The translations under genes were made by a program, and so were the position numbers. A stretch of 64,000 nucleotides of DNA from Croceicoccus naphthovorans (GTDB lineage Bacteria; Pseudomonadota; Alphaproteobacteria; Sphingomonadales; Sphingomonadaceae): NCBI RefSeq assembly GCF_001028705.1, contig NZ_CP011770.1:375501-439500 (forward strand), given 5' to 3'. Shown here in pieces: positions 17,718 to 25,875 of the stretch (within the stretch, counting starts at the first letter, position 1; every line of letters starts with the position of its first letter). The notes beneath the pieces were generated by a model. That model made no database searches, was not told where the DNA came from, and saw nothing but the letters and a program-made list of their open reading frames with translations.

Positions 17718-18622
17718 CGCCCGCCGCCAAGCGGGAAGCTGTCGCTCATCTCCAGGCCTGCCACGGGATGAGCGAACGGCGGGCGTGCCGTGTCATCGAT
17801 GCCGATCGCAAGAGCGTGCGTTACCGTTCCACCCGGGACGATGATGCGGGTCTGCGTGAGAAGCTGCGCGAGCTGGCCAACCAGCGCCGCCGGTTCGGCT
17901 ATCGCCGTCTGCATATCCTGCTGCGCCGTGAGGGGATCATGATCAACCGGAAGAAGACCCAGCGGCTCTACAAGGAGGAGGGTCTGGCGGTGAGGCGGCG
18001 ACGCAGCCGCAGGCGTGCTGTCGGGACCAGATCTCCTGCTCCGGTTCTGGCCCTGCCGAACCAGCGCTGGAGCCTCGACTTCGTGCACGACCAGATGGCG
18101 TCGGGCAGGAGGTTCCGTGTGCTCAACGTGGTCGATGACGTGACCCGGGAGTGCCTGGCAGCGGTGCCGGACACGTCGATCTCTGGTCGCCGTGTCGTTC
18201 GCGAGCTGACCGAGCTGATCGCCCAGCGTGGCAAGCCCGGCATGATCGTCAGCGACAACGGAACCGAGCTCACCAGCAACGCCGTGCTGGCATGGTGCGG
18301 CGAGATCGGCGTCGAGTGGCATTATATCGCGCCCGGAAGGCCGATGCAGAACGGCTATGTCGAGAGCTTCAACGGTCGCATGCGGGACGAACTGCTCAAC
18401 GAGACGCTGTTCTTGAGCATGGCCCATGCCCGTGTCGAGATCGCTGCCTGGGTGGATGATTACAACCGGGAGCGACCGCACTCATCGCTTGGCTACGCAA
18501 CACCGGCGGCGTTCGCCGCCGAACTGAATAAGCAATGGCCTGCTTCGCTACGCCCTACGGGCTCCGCTACGCAGGCCATTGCTTCAACCGCGCTTATGCG
18601 CAAAACAACCGCCCGGCTCTAA
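17711..18622 (+). CDS. IS3-family transposase OrfB (DDE integrase), made by frameshift
   Basis: The catalytic half of the transposase, made as an OrfAB fusion of about 390 residues by -1 frameshifting. The first independent in-frame start is at 17768. The integrase core has the catalytic acids in [17 protein letters not shown] and [14 protein letters not shown], and the HTH_21-like region is [17 protein letters not shown]. The C-terminus is encoded partly by a long inverted repeat. The DDE triad and reading frame are intact, so the element should be able to move. Confidence 0.92.
   Translation, partial: VLTPAAKREAVAHLQACHGMSERRACRVIDADRKSVRYRSTRDDDAGLREKLRELANQRRRFGYRRLHILLRREGIMINRKKTQRLYKEEGLAVRRRRSRRRAVGTRSPAPVLALPNQRWSLDFVHDQMASGRRFRVLNVVDDVTRECLAAVPDTSISGRRVVRELTELIAQRGKPGMIVSDNGTELTSNAVLAWCGEIGVEWHYIAPGRPMQNGYVESFNGRMRDELLNETLFLSMAHARVEIAAWVDDYNRERPHSSLGYATPAAFAAELNKQWPASLRPTGSATQAIASTALMRKTTARL
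18530..18584. repeat. Long hairpin within the 3' end of orfB
   Basis: Perfect 14-bp arms (AAGCAATGGCCTGC and its complement) flank a 27-base loop that itself contains GCCC-TAC-GGGC. It is translated as the end of OrfB. It could protect the transcript or act as an internal transcription stop. Confidence 0.6.
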
Positions 18623-18648
18623 TCCCAGCTGGGGGAAAGCTGGGGGTC

Positions 18649-18881
18649 ACGTCAGCGGCAACCCCGATCATCGACCCGGCGATCACCTGCAACATCGTGC
18701 TGGCCCCATCGGGCCGCGCGGGGACGAGGGCGGAATTAGACGCGATCATCTCCGCCGCACCGCTGCGGTCGAGATGGATCGAGCCGAGCGCCAACAGGAA
18801 CGCGCCGATGCAGAACACGGCGGGCCAGAACCAATAGCTGGCGTTTATGCGGTTCCAGAGACTGAAAAGGCGCGCGGTCAC
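18649..18881 (-). pseudogene. DUF2254 membrane protein, N-terminal fragment
   Basis: The start of the interrupted gene, from a GTG at 18881. It encodes the first membrane segment (WFWPAVFCIGAFLLALGS) and the conserved TMLQVIAGSMIGVA. The reading frame runs into the IS right end and meets a stop there. The remainder is at 16288-17390. It diverges from nothing and lies 45 bp before the nadA 3' end on the same strand. Confidence 0.9.
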
Positions 18882-18926
18882 GATGGGGCTAACGCACGGG
18901 GGCGGGGTTCGTGCCCCTTGTGGGGC

Positions 18927-19916
18927 TTACGCCCGCCCCAGATCGCCTTTGCCGATCGTACCACTCGCCATCTCGATCATCTTGTCGAGGCTCTGCTTCG
19001 CTTTCAACCGCAGGCCTTCCTCGATCTCGATCCGTGGCTCCAGATCGCGCAGCGCGATGTAGAGCTTTTCCATCGTGTTGAGCGCCATGTAGGGGCAGAT
19101 GTTGCAGTTACAGTTGCCGTCCGCACCCGGCGCGCCGATGAAGGTCTTTTCGGGCAGTGCCTTTTCCATCTGGTGGATAATGTGCGGTTCGGTCGCGACG
19201 ATCAGTTTGTCGCCCGGCATCGTTTTGGCGAATTGCAGGATGCCGCTGGTCGAGCCGACGTAGTCGGCATGATCGACGATGTGCGGCGGGCATTCCGGGT
19301 GCGCGGCGATCGGCGCTTCGGGATGCTGTTCCTTCAGCTTCAGTAGCTCGGTCTCGCTGAACGCCTCGTGCACGATGCACACGCCGGGCCACAGCAGCAT
19401 GTCGCGGTTGAACTTGCGGTTCAGGTATCCGCCAAGATGCCGGTCGGGGCCGAAGATGATCGGCTGGTCTTCGGGGATTTGCTGAAGGATGGTTTCCGCG
19501 CTGGAACTGGTGACGATCACGTCGGACAGCGCTTTCACCTCTGTCGAGCAGTTGATGTAGGTCAGCGCGATGTGATCGGGGTGCGCCTCGCGGAAAGCCT
19601 TGAATTTTTCGGGCGGGCAGCTGTCTTCAAGGCTGCACCCGGCATCCAGATCGGGCAGGACCACGATCTTTTCCGGCGACAGGATTTTCGCCGTGTCCGC
19701 CATGAACTTTACGCCGCAGAACGCGATGACGTCGGCATCGGTGGCCGCCGCCTTCTTGCTCAGTTCAAGGCTGTCGCCCACGAAGTCGGCAAGGTCCTGC
19801 AGCTCCGGCTTTTGGTAATAATGCGCAAGGATCACCGCGTTACGTTCCTTGCGCAGGCGTTCGATCTCTGCACGCAGGTCGAGTCCGGCGAGGCTTTGGG
19901 TGTTCTGGGCGGTCAC
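18927..19916 (-). CDS. nadA: Quinolinate synthase
   Basis: A [4Fe-4S] enzyme of NAD synthesis that condenses iminoaspartate with dihydroxyacetone phosphate. Typical stretches are ILAHYYQKPELQDLADF, FCGVKFMADTAKILSP, PDLDAGCSLEDSCP and AHPECPPHI, with the cluster cysteine region CNCNICPYM near the C-terminus. The start is taken as GTG at 19916 behind AAGGACC, giving about 329 residues; an in-frame TTG at 19970 is an alternative. No nadB or nadC is adjacent. Confidence 0.95.
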   Translation of the reverse strand: MTAQNTQSLAGLDLRAEIERLRKERNAVILAHYYQKPELQDLADFVGDSLELSKKAAATDADVIAFCGVKFMADTAKILSPEKIVVLPDLDAGCSLEDSCPPEKFKAFREAHPDHIALTYINCSTEVKALSDVIVTSSSAETILQQIPEDQPIIFGPDRHLGGYLNRKFNRDMLLWPGVCIVHEAFSETELLKLKEQHPEAPIAAHPECPPHIVDHADYVGSTSGILQFAKTMPGDKLIVATEPHIIHQMEKALPEKTFIGAPGADGNCNCNICPYMALNTMEKLYIALRDLEPRIEIEEGLRLKAKQSLDKMIEMASGTIGKGDLGRA

Positions 19917-19991
19917 ATGCGGTCCTTTCGTCTCCGCCGCCGAGATGGCGCGCGAAGGCCCCGCGATCAAGGGCGTTGCGCGATTGTGCGG

Positions 19992-20768
19992 TCAGAAACC
20001 CGGTGGCAGGAAGGCGGCCATCGGGCGTTGGCCGCCCGGCGTGCCTGCGACATAGTCGGCGGTCACCTGCTTGCCCCAGTCGCTGAAAGCCATGATGTCG
20101 GCCACCGCCTGAAATGCCAGAAATGCGCCGATGCCCCAGTACCACGCGGGGTGGACCTTGTTGTAGCGAAGCTTGTCCGCCACCATCCCCGCGATCGGGA
20201 ACAGCAGCACGGCGGCGATCATCGCGTGCCATGCATAGGGGATCAGGAATGGCAGCGGAATCAGACGGCCCAGACCCGGTCCGGCGAGGATCGCCATTCC
20301 GCACAGCATCAAGCGGCGGTGCCAGCCGGTAAAACGCCGTTGTCGCACCGCGACCATCGTTAGAACCGCAAAGCACAACAGGTGCGCAGTATTGCTGAAC
20401 AGGAAGACGTTGACCGCGAAAAAGAACGGCCCGCCGGTGCGCTGCAAAACCGTCAGCATCAGCAAGATGCCGACCACGACCATCAGCGGCACCCAGACAA
20501 CTGAAATCCACCCCAGCTTGCGATGCAGGTCGACCCGGTTTCCCGCGATCAGCGCGTTCTGCGCCAGATAGAGCGCAAGGTAGCCGAAGAAAACGAAGGC
20601 ATGGATATGATAGATCACCGGAACATCGAACGATGACCGGCCAAGGGCCAGCTGAACGCTGAAACCTGCGACGATAATGATGGCGATGATCGCAAGGATC
20701 AGGAAGATCTTGCGCTCCCCCCGCTCACCATAAAGTGGTTCTGCCTTGGTCGGGCTAAGCGATGCCAT
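19992..20768 (-). CDS. Multi-pass membrane protein, unknown function
   Basis: A 258-residue protein with about seven hydrophobic segments. Histidines sit at several membrane-edge positions (YHIHAF, NTAHLLCF, GWHRRLMLCG, YAWHAMIA), a pattern reminiscent of DUF2306/cytochrome-like membrane proteins, but no family can be named with certainty. The C-terminus is soluble. It lies between nadA and the MBL hydrolase gene, all on the same strand. Confidence 0.7.
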   Translation of the reverse strand: MASLSPTKAEPLYGERGERKIFLILAIIAIIIVAGFSVQLALGRSSFDVPVIYHIHAFVFFGYLALYLAQNALIAGNRVDLHRKLGWISVVWVPLMVVVGILLMLTVLQRTGGPFFFAVNVFLFSNTAHLLCFAVLTMVAVRQRRFTGWHRRLMLCGMAILAGPGLGRLIPLPFLIPYAWHAMIAAVLLFPIAGMVADKLRYNKVHPAWYWGIGAFLAFQAVADIMAFSDWGKQVTADYVAGTPGGQRPMAAFLPPGF

Positions 20769-20851
20769 ACCATCCCCCCGTTGTATGCCCCAATCTGGCG
20801 CTCAGCATATCGCAGGTACGGGGCCGGGAAAAGCCGGCAAGGTTAACGCCG

Positions 20852-21724
20852 TCAAGCGGCGAGCTGCCAGCAATCGCCTTCGCGCCCGACCTTACCCTTG
20901 CGTTCAAGGTCGATCAGGTGGGCCAGCACCGATTGGCCGGCGGCGGGGACCAGTCTTTGATCGAGTCCGACATACATCGTTTCGACCAGCTTCGGGATTG
21001 CGGCGGGCCCGTCGGCCAGCCGGGTCAGGATTTGCCGTTCACGCTGACGGCGGTGGCCGATCATGCCGCGCACCAGTTGCCTGGGCTTGGTCACGGCGGG
21101 GCCGTGCGCGGGATAATAGATGCGGTCGTCGCGTTCGTAGAGCCGCTCCATCGACGCCATATAGCCCGCCATGTCGCCATCGGGCGGCGCGACGACCGAA
21201 GTAGACCAGCCCATCACGTGGTCGCCCGTGAAAAGCGCGCCGCTTTCCTCCAGCGCAAAGCAGAGATGGTTCGACGTATGACCCGGCGTTTCCAGCGCGC
21301 GCAGGGTCCAGCCTTCGCCGCCGACGGTCTCGCCCTCGGTCAGCACGCGGTCGGGGCTATAGCTCTGGTCGAAGGGTGCATCGGCGCGCGGGGCGTCGGT
21401 CTGGATGACCAGCGGGGCGCAGCCAATGATAGGCGCGCCGGTCATGGCGCTTAGCGGCGCGGCGGCGGGCGAATGGTCGCGGTGGGTGTGCGTGCACATA
21501 ATCGCGACCACGCGGGCTTGGCCGATCGCGGCATTCAGCGAATGCAGGTGCTCCGCCTCGTCGGGGCCGGGATCGATGACCGCGACATCGGTATCTGTGC
21601 CGACCAGATAGGTCTGCGTGCCGGTAAAGGTAAAGGGCGAGGGATTGGGCGCAAGCACGCGGCGCACCAGCGGTTCCAGCCGTTCGGAGATGCCGGTCGG
21701 CGCGGTTTCGGTCTTGTCGCTCAT
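20852..21724 (-). CDS. MBL-fold metallo-hydrolase (LACTB2-like)
   Basis: A 290-residue metallo-beta-lactamase-fold hydrolase. The metal motif HTHRDHS is near residue 80; further ligands are in LETPGHTSNHLCF and LFTGDHVMGW. A C-terminal winged-helix-like region (VETMYVGLDQRLVPAAGQSV) is typical of the LACTB2/RNase-like branch. The substrate is not known. It lies 42 bp downstream of moeB on the same strand. Confidence 0.88.
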   Translation of the reverse strand: MSDKTETAPTGISERLEPLVRRVLAPNPSPFTFTGTQTYLVGTDTDVAVIDPGPDEAEHLHSLNAAIGQARVVAIMCTHTHRDHSPAAAPLSAMTGAPIIGCAPLVIQTDAPRADAPFDQSYSPDRVLTEGETVGGEGWTLRALETPGHTSNHLCFALEESGALFTGDHVMGWSTSVVAPPDGDMAGYMASMERLYERDDRIYYPAHGPAVTKPRQLVRGMIGHRRQRERQILTRLADGPAAIPKLVETMYVGLDQRLVPAAGQSVLAHLIDLERKGKVGREGDCWQLAA

Positions 21725-21766
21725 GAATCCGATATGTGGGCGATGGCGCGCATTGTCGAGGTTCGC

Positions 21767-22534
21767 CTAGGCCGCGCCGCAGCCGCGGCAGCCCGGATCG
21801 GCGGGCACGCGCACCGTGCGCAGCCCCGGCTTCAACCCGTCGATCAGGTGCAATTGCCCCCATTGCGGATCGCCAAGGTCGCTGGCGCCGATGAGCAGCA
21901 CGCGGATCGCCTGCATCGCGCCCAGTGAAGCCGCCATGCCCACGAACGCGCCCAGCACCCCGTCGGCGGCACAGGTGTCGCAGTCATCGGCATCGAAAGC
22001 ATCGCCGACCCAGCAGCGATAACACGGCTGGCCCGGTAAGTGCCCAGCGAAGTTCGCGACCTGTCCCTGAAAGCGTCCAACCGCGATGCTGGTCAGCGGT
22101 ACGGCGCTTGCGACGCAGGCGTCGGACACCGCCAGCCGAGTGGCGAAATTGTCGCTGCCGTCGACGACAACGTCATGGCCCGCGATCAGCGCGGCGGCAT
22201 TGTCGGTATCGATCCGCATGTCGTGCGCGGCGACGGCGACTTGCGAATCGAAGGCTGCGATCCAGCGCGCGGCGGCCTCGGCCTTGCGCGCGCCGATATC
22301 GGCTTCTGCAAAGATCGTCTGGCGTTGCAGGTTGCTGGCATCGACGGCGTCGCAATCGACCACCGTGATCGCCCCGATCCCGGCGGCGGCAAGATACTGG
22401 AGTGCCGGGCTGCCCACGCCGCCCGCGCCGATCAGCAATACGCGCGATGCGGCCAGCCGCGCCTGTCCCGCCCCGCCGACTTCGGGCAGGACGATGTGGC
22501 GGGCAAAGCGGTTCAGGCGTTCGGGCGACAACAT
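21767..22534 (-). CDS. moeB: Molybdopterin-synthase adenylyltransferase (HesA/MoeB/ThiF family)
   Basis: A 255-residue E1-like enzyme that adenylates the C-terminus of a ubiquitin-like sulfur carrier (MoaD or ThiS). The nucleotide site is LLIGAGGVGSPALQYL near residue 33, followed by DCDAVDASNLQRQTIF. The structural zinc is held by CYRC near residue 169 and CRGC at the C-terminus. MoeB and ThiF cannot be separated reliably by sequence, so the exact pathway is an inference. The IS1-family element lies 75 bp upstream of its start and may have altered its promoter. Confidence 0.88.
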   Translation of the reverse strand: MLSPERLNRFARHIVLPEVGGAGQARLAASRVLLIGAGGVGSPALQYLAAAGIGAITVVDCDAVDASNLQRQTIFAEADIGARKAEAAARWIAAFDSQVAVAAHDMRIDTDNAAALIAGHDVVVDGSDNFATRLAVSDACVASAVPLTSIAVGRFQGQVANFAGHLPGQPCYRCWVGDAFDADDCDTCAADGVLGAFVGMAASLGAMQAIRVLLIGASDLGDPQWGQLHLIDGLKPGLRTVRVPADPGCRGCGAA

Positions 22535-22608
22535 CGCAACGCGCCTTGCCCGCGCGGCGCGGATGGGGCAAGCGCTTTGGCGGGGATGGCGCGGGTCTTT
22601 ACTTTACC

Positions 22609-22627
22609 GGTAGTGTCTCAGTTTGAA
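22609..22627 (+). repeat. Left terminal inverted repeat of the IS1-family element
   Basis: GGTAGTGTCTCAGTTTGAA, preceded directly by the target duplication ACTTTACC (22601-22608). It is a perfect match to the right end in inverse orientation. Confidence 0.95.
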
Positions 22628-22697
22628 AATAATTGAGCCTTGCCCCAGCCGCAGCTTTGTGAGCGGGGTTTGGGTTATCGATTCATGCGATTAACGC

Positions 22698-23123
22698 TCA
22701 ATCTTTCTTGGGGTAGACGCGATGGTCTTGGTCGAGCCAGACTACGTAAAATGTGTCGTCGATCAACAAGCCGTGGACTCGGCCCCACTCATTTACCGAC
22801 AGTGAAAACTGGAAAGGCGTATAGGCTTCGTACTGTTCGGGGAGATTGAAGCCATTCGGTCTCGCGGTATCCTCCCACTTGATCGGATGATTGCGGAGCG
22901 CCTTAGTGCCACCACTGGCAAATTCGTTGACAGTCCATGTCGATAACGACTTCAGCCGATCCATAAGAATCTGAACGTAACCCCCTTTAAACTGGGGAGG
23001 GCAGACTTCTTGGTCGGCGCAATCGAAAAGGCGGAATGAAAATCGAAGATTTGGGTTTGGAACTGGTCCCTTTGTAACGCCATGATCGGTCTTTTGAGGG
23101 TGCCCGCCTCTCTTCCTAACCAT
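22698..23123 (-). CDS. Candidate toxin paired with Panacea antitoxin
   Basis: A 141-residue protein of no recognised family. The central and C-terminal parts (RLKSLSTWTVNEFASG, NEWGRVHGLLIDDTFYVVWL) look like one compact alpha/beta domain. Its ATG overlaps the last 8 bp of the DUF4065 gene, so the two are translationally coupled with the antitoxin first. That order and coupling are common in toxin-antitoxin pairs, and DUF4065 antitoxins are known to pair with many unrelated toxins. The toxin role is therefore inferred from position only. Confidence 0.65.
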   Translation of the reverse strand: MVRKRGGHPQKTDHGVTKGPVPNPNLRFSFRLFDCADQEVCPPQFKGGYVQILMDRLKSLSTWTVNEFASGGTKALRNHPIKWEDTARPNGFNLPEQYEAYTPFQFSLSVNEWGRVHGLLIDDTFYVVWLDQDHRVYPKKD

Positions 23124-23571
23124 CGTTCATCGAGCGATAAAAGAGCCTAGTCGTTTCCTTTGAAATTGAAGCTGTTGACGGCTCTGAGGGGGCAAGGTCG
23201 CCACGCGCTTCCAGCCAAGGCAGTTCTCGGTGAGTCATGAGTTCAAGGGCAACCGCCGATTCACAACCAAAAACATCGACAATTTCGTCCAGAAATACGG
23301 CAAGATTTTCGTCGATTTTCGGGCGATCGATGTCAACGACTATCGGTCTCCACTTATTGTCTTTAAAGCGATGATACTGCGAAAGCAGTACCGGCCCGTG
23401 AACCCAAGCCTTGAAGTCCTCGGCAAAAAGAGGCTCATCGCTGAGAGCGAGGCTCCAAGCGTCGGCGTAATATAGAAGCTTCTGAAGCTTCAGGTTTGTC
23501 AGGTTTTCCCCACGCTCGCGGCACTCTGCGATCAGATAATCCGCAATGCTATCGGGTTGGATATATTCCAT
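23116..23571 (-). CDS. Panacea-domain (DUF4065, SocA-like) antitoxin
   Basis: A 151-residue protein with the DUF4065/Panacea fold from residue 5 onward: SIADYLIAECRERGENLTNL, KLQKLLYYADAWSLAL, then FKAWVHGPVLLSQYHRFKDN. This domain occurs in SocA and in the PanA antitoxins described in the literature. The ATG at 23571 follows GGAGCGAAAAG; an in-frame start ten codons upstream adds no domain sequence. It overlaps the candidate toxin gene by 8 bp and lies 53 bp beyond the 3' end of the transposase gene, which is transcribed toward it. Confidence 0.88.
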   Translation of the reverse strand: MEYIQPDSIADYLIAECRERGENLTNLKLQKLLYYADAWSLALSDEPLFAEDFKAWVHGPVLLSQYHRFKDNKWRPIVVDIDRPKIDENLAVFLDEIVDVFGCESAVALELMTHRELPWLEARGDLAPSEPSTASISKETTRLFYRSMNDG

Positions 23572-23624
23572 CTTTTCGCTCCATGGTGCGCCACATAGCA
23601 CAGCGAGGAAGGAAAAGAATCCCC

Positions 23625-24500
23625 TTATTTGGCCCCCTTCTTGTAGGGGCCGCGCTTTGCCGGAGCGGGATTCATCTCGTCAATCTTCGCGATTACATCG
23701 TCCAGTGTCCAAAGCGTGTCGGTGACCCCAGCGGCCATTGCTGGGGTCACTTTCAGGCTCTTGTGGATGCGGCAAAAGTTATAGTGCATGAAGTAGAGCG
23801 CCAGCGCGTGAACGTGGTTCTCATACTTCTTGCTGAAGCCATTGGTGAGCCGGGTGAAGCGGCGCATCGACATGCGCATGGTCAGATTCTGGCGCTCGAC
23901 GTAACTGGTTGATGCGTGGGCCATGTCAGGATTGCCCTCCACGATGCGCTTGTAGGCCCCCACGCATTCGAGCGGGCTGTAGCGGCGCTGGCCTTCCGGT
24001 GCCTGACCATAGACCTTTACAAGCTGCGCGTAGTCCACGTCGCCGCCGAACGCGCCCTCGACAGCTTCAAGGTAAGCGCGGTGGCCATCGGTGGTAATCT
24101 GGACGCGATTGGCGAGACGGGCGCGTAGGTCGTCCATGAACTCCATTGCGTAGTCAGCATCGCGACCACCGACGAGATAGGACACGATCAGCTTCGTATC
24201 GGCATCGATGGCGGTCCACGTCCAAACGTCGCCCGCTTCAGCCGGGGCATCCTTCGCCTTCGCGACGTTCTTTTGCTTGGCGTAGCAGAACGACCAGATT
24301 TCATCGCACTGGATGCGCGAGGCGGTCACGTCCTTCACCAGTTCACCATGAAGGACGATGCAAGCATTGCCCGCGTCAACAAGCATCTTGGAAACCGTGT
24401 TGATCGACACGTCCACCACGCGGCTGATCGACCGCATGGACGAACCCTCGACCAGCATGGCTAGTATTTGACGGCGCTTCTCGATGGGTAGCTTGTTCAT
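23625..24500 (-). CDS. IS1-family transposase (ISMhu11-like)
   Basis: A 291-residue DDE-type transposase. An N-terminal helix-turn-helix (RRQILAMLVEGSSMRSISR, VVDVSINTVSKMLVDAG) is followed by the catalytic region with acidic residues in RIQCDEIWSF, ITTDGHRAYLEAV and STSYVERQNLTMR. The C-terminus is basic (KRGPYKKGAK). MNKLPIEKRRQ at 24500 is the usual family start; an in-frame extension to 24746 crosses the divergent gene and is not believable. An operator-like dyad lies 21 bp upstream of the ATG. Frame and motifs are intact. Confidence 0.9.
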   Translation of the reverse strand: MNKLPIEKRRQILAMLVEGSSMRSISRVVDVSINTVSKMLVDAGNACIVLHGELVKDVTASRIQCDEIWSFCYAKQKNVAKAKDAPAEAGDVWTWTAIDADTKLIVSYLVGGRDADYAMEFMDDLRARLANRVQITTDGHRAYLEAVEGAFGGDVDYAQLVKVYGQAPEGQRRYSPLECVGAYKRIVEGNPDMAHASTSYVERQNLTMRMSMRRFTRLTNGFSKKYENHVHALALYFMHYNFCRIHKSLKVTPAMAAGVTDTLWTLDDVIAKIDEMNPAPAKRGPYKKGAK

Positions 24501-24520
24501 ATGATTTTGATATGAACTTT

Positions 24521-24540
24521 TATGCTTAGCGTCAAGCATA
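24521..24540. promoter_or_regulatory. Operator-like dyad, copy 1 (transposase side)
   Basis: TATGCTT-AGCGTC-AAGCATA, a perfect 7-bp inverted repeat. Read in reverse it matches the dyad at 26018-26036 almost base for base, including the asymmetric spacer ACGCT. It lies just upstream of the transposase start and in the divergent region shared with the P63C gene. Confidence 0.6.
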
Positions 24541-24578
24541 ATCGACATAATCACACCAATGCTTGCAAATTGAACCCA

Positions 24579-24594
24579 GCAAGCATATGCTTGC
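24579..24594. promoter_or_regulatory. 16-bp perfect palindrome upstream of the P63C gene
   Basis: GCAAGCATATGCTTGC lies 32 bp before the P63C start. Its half-site (GCAAGCAT) resembles the AAGCAT arm of the nearby dyad. Further TTGCAA and GCAAGC copies occur on both sides, suggesting a cluster of binding sites. Confidence 0.5.
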
Positions 24595-24625
24595 AAGATA
24601 GGTTCAGCAAGCAGGAATCCCGCAG

Positions 24626-25642
24626 ATGTCAGATTCGTCCCCCCAATCGTTAGGCGGAGCCGCCCGCGCAAAGGCCCTCTCAAAAGAGGAGCGAAGCGAA
24701 ATCGCGAAACGAGCGGCAATGGCGCGATGGACGGCTGATCTGCCAATTGCTGACTTCGAGGGCACGTTCCGAATTGGGTCGGTTGAACTTGCTGCGGCGG
24801 TTCTTCGTGATGAAACTCGCATCATCACCCAAGCGACCTTTCTCCGCGCCCTTGGTCGGTCGCGCTCGCCAAAGGCGGGAACGGGCGTTCTTTCCACGGT
24901 CGACGAACTGCCCTTCTTTCTGCAAGCTGAGGTCCTAAAACCATTTATTACCAATGAGTTGATTGAGTCGACGAAGCCTATCTTTTACCGGACTAGAAAG
25001 GGTGGGAAGGGCGTTGGGTATAACGCAAAGTCACTGAAGTGGGTCGCCGAGACCTATCTTCAGTTCAGGGATGCAAGCCTGAAGGAAAACGGGAAAATCC
25101 CGAAGCGCTACGAGGGGATGATTACCGCTGCGGACACTCTCATCCGCGCACTGGCCGAGGTCGGTATCGTGGCCTTGGTCGACGAGGCGACGGGATTTCA
25201 GGAAGTCCGCCAACGCCACGCATTGCAGGAAATCCTAGATGCGTTCCTACTAAAAGAACTGGCAGCTTGGGCAAAGCGCTTCCCGGATGATTTTTATAAA
25301 GAGATTTACCGTTTGCGCGGCTGGGAATGGCGCGGGCGCAGGTTCAATCCACCGCAGGCTGTCGCGGGATATACAAACGACTTTGTTTACGAGCGGCTTG
25401 CGCCAGGAATTAGGGAGGAGCTGGAGAACCGGATGCCAAAGGGAGAGACTGGGAAAAAGAAGGGGAAACTGCACCAGTTATTGACTGAGGACATTGGTCA
25501 TCCGGCGTTGGCGCAGCACCTTCATGCTGTGATTACCTTAATGAAAGCGTCGAGGAATTGGGGGCAATTTAAGCTCATGCTCGATACGGCTTTACCGAAG
25601 CGCGGCAGCACACTTCAGCTGCCCTTCGTCGAAGAGGAATGA
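24626..25642 (+). CDS. P63C-domain protein
   Basis: A 338-residue protein with the phage-associated P63C domain in its C-terminal two thirds. Recognisable stretches are TFLRALGRSRSPKAGTG, LPFFLQAEVLKPFI, GYNAKSLKWVAETYLQFRDA and WEWRGRRFNPPQAVAGYTND. The N-terminus (GGAARAKALSKEERSEIAK, RAAMARW) is the same kind of short basic motif found in the small protein at 25615-25875. P63C proteins occur in phages and mobile elements; the biochemical role is unknown. It diverges from the transposase gene across 125 bp packed with dyads. Confidence 0.8.
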   Translation: MSDSSPQSLGGAARAKALSKEERSEIAKRAAMARWTADLPIADFEGTFRIGSVELAAAVLRDETRIITQATFLRALGRSRSPKAGTGVLSTVDELPFFLQAEVLKPFITNELIESTKPIFYRTRKGGKGVGYNAKSLKWVAETYLQFRDASLKENGKIPKRYEGMITAADTLIRALAEVGIVALVDEATGFQEVRQRHALQEILDAFLLKELAAWAKRFPDDFYKEIYRLRGWEWRGRRFNPPQAVAGYTNDFVYERLAPGIREELENRMPKGETGKKKGKLHQLLTEDIGHPALAQHLHAVITLMKASRNWGQFKLMLDTALPKRGSTLQLPFVEEE

Positions 25643-25875
25643 CCCCAACGCTTCTCCGCGGCCTTGCGGGCGATCTCTTTTCGCCTCTCCGGCGTCATGT
25701 TCTCCGCGCGCTTCTTGCCGCCCTTGCTCCCAAGCTGGGCGGCAGCGCTGGATAGTTCTTCGCGCTCGTCCTCTATCTCGCCAGTGGCGATCTTACCGAT
25801 CTTCACGGCAAGGCCGATGGCATCGGCTGGACGCTTCTCTCCATGTGGGCCTTTAGGCACGAGACCGCTCCACAT
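25615..25875 (-). CDS. Small basic protein with GSKGGKKRAENM motif
   Basis: An 86-residue protein. The C-terminal half carries GSKGGKKRAENM followed by TPERRKEIARKAAEKRW, a lysine-rich motif widespread in small plasmid and phage proteins and similar to the N-terminus of the P63C protein. This suggests nucleic-acid binding or a shared interaction surface. Its 3' end overlaps the converging P63C gene by 28 bp, and its start overlaps the small gene at 25853-26008 by 23 bp, so the two small genes form one operon. Confidence 0.7.
   Translation of the reverse strand: MWSGLVPKGPHGEKRPADAIGLAVKIGKIATGEIEDEREELSSAAAQLGSKGGKKRAENMTPERRKEIARKAAEKRWGHSSSTKGS

Larger units (their letters stand above)
17391..18648 (+). 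mobile_element. Complete IS3-family (IS407-group-like) insertion sequence
   Basis: A 1258-bp insertion sequence inside the DUF2254 gene. The ends match as inverted repeats (GACCCCC then TTTCC/CC on both sides), and a 4-bp duplication ACGT flanks it at 17387-17390 and 18649-18652. The target was the palindrome TGACGTCA, which makes the exact end ambiguous by one base. Inside are orfA and orfB joined by a -1 frameshift signal. The 4-bp duplication and protein similarity point to the IS407 group. All parts appear intact. Confidence 0.92.

Noticed and set aside
23625..24746. A longer transposase starting at 24746
   Set aside because: The extra N-terminus would run antisense through the start of the P63C gene and its leader; the family start MNKLPIEK is at 24500.
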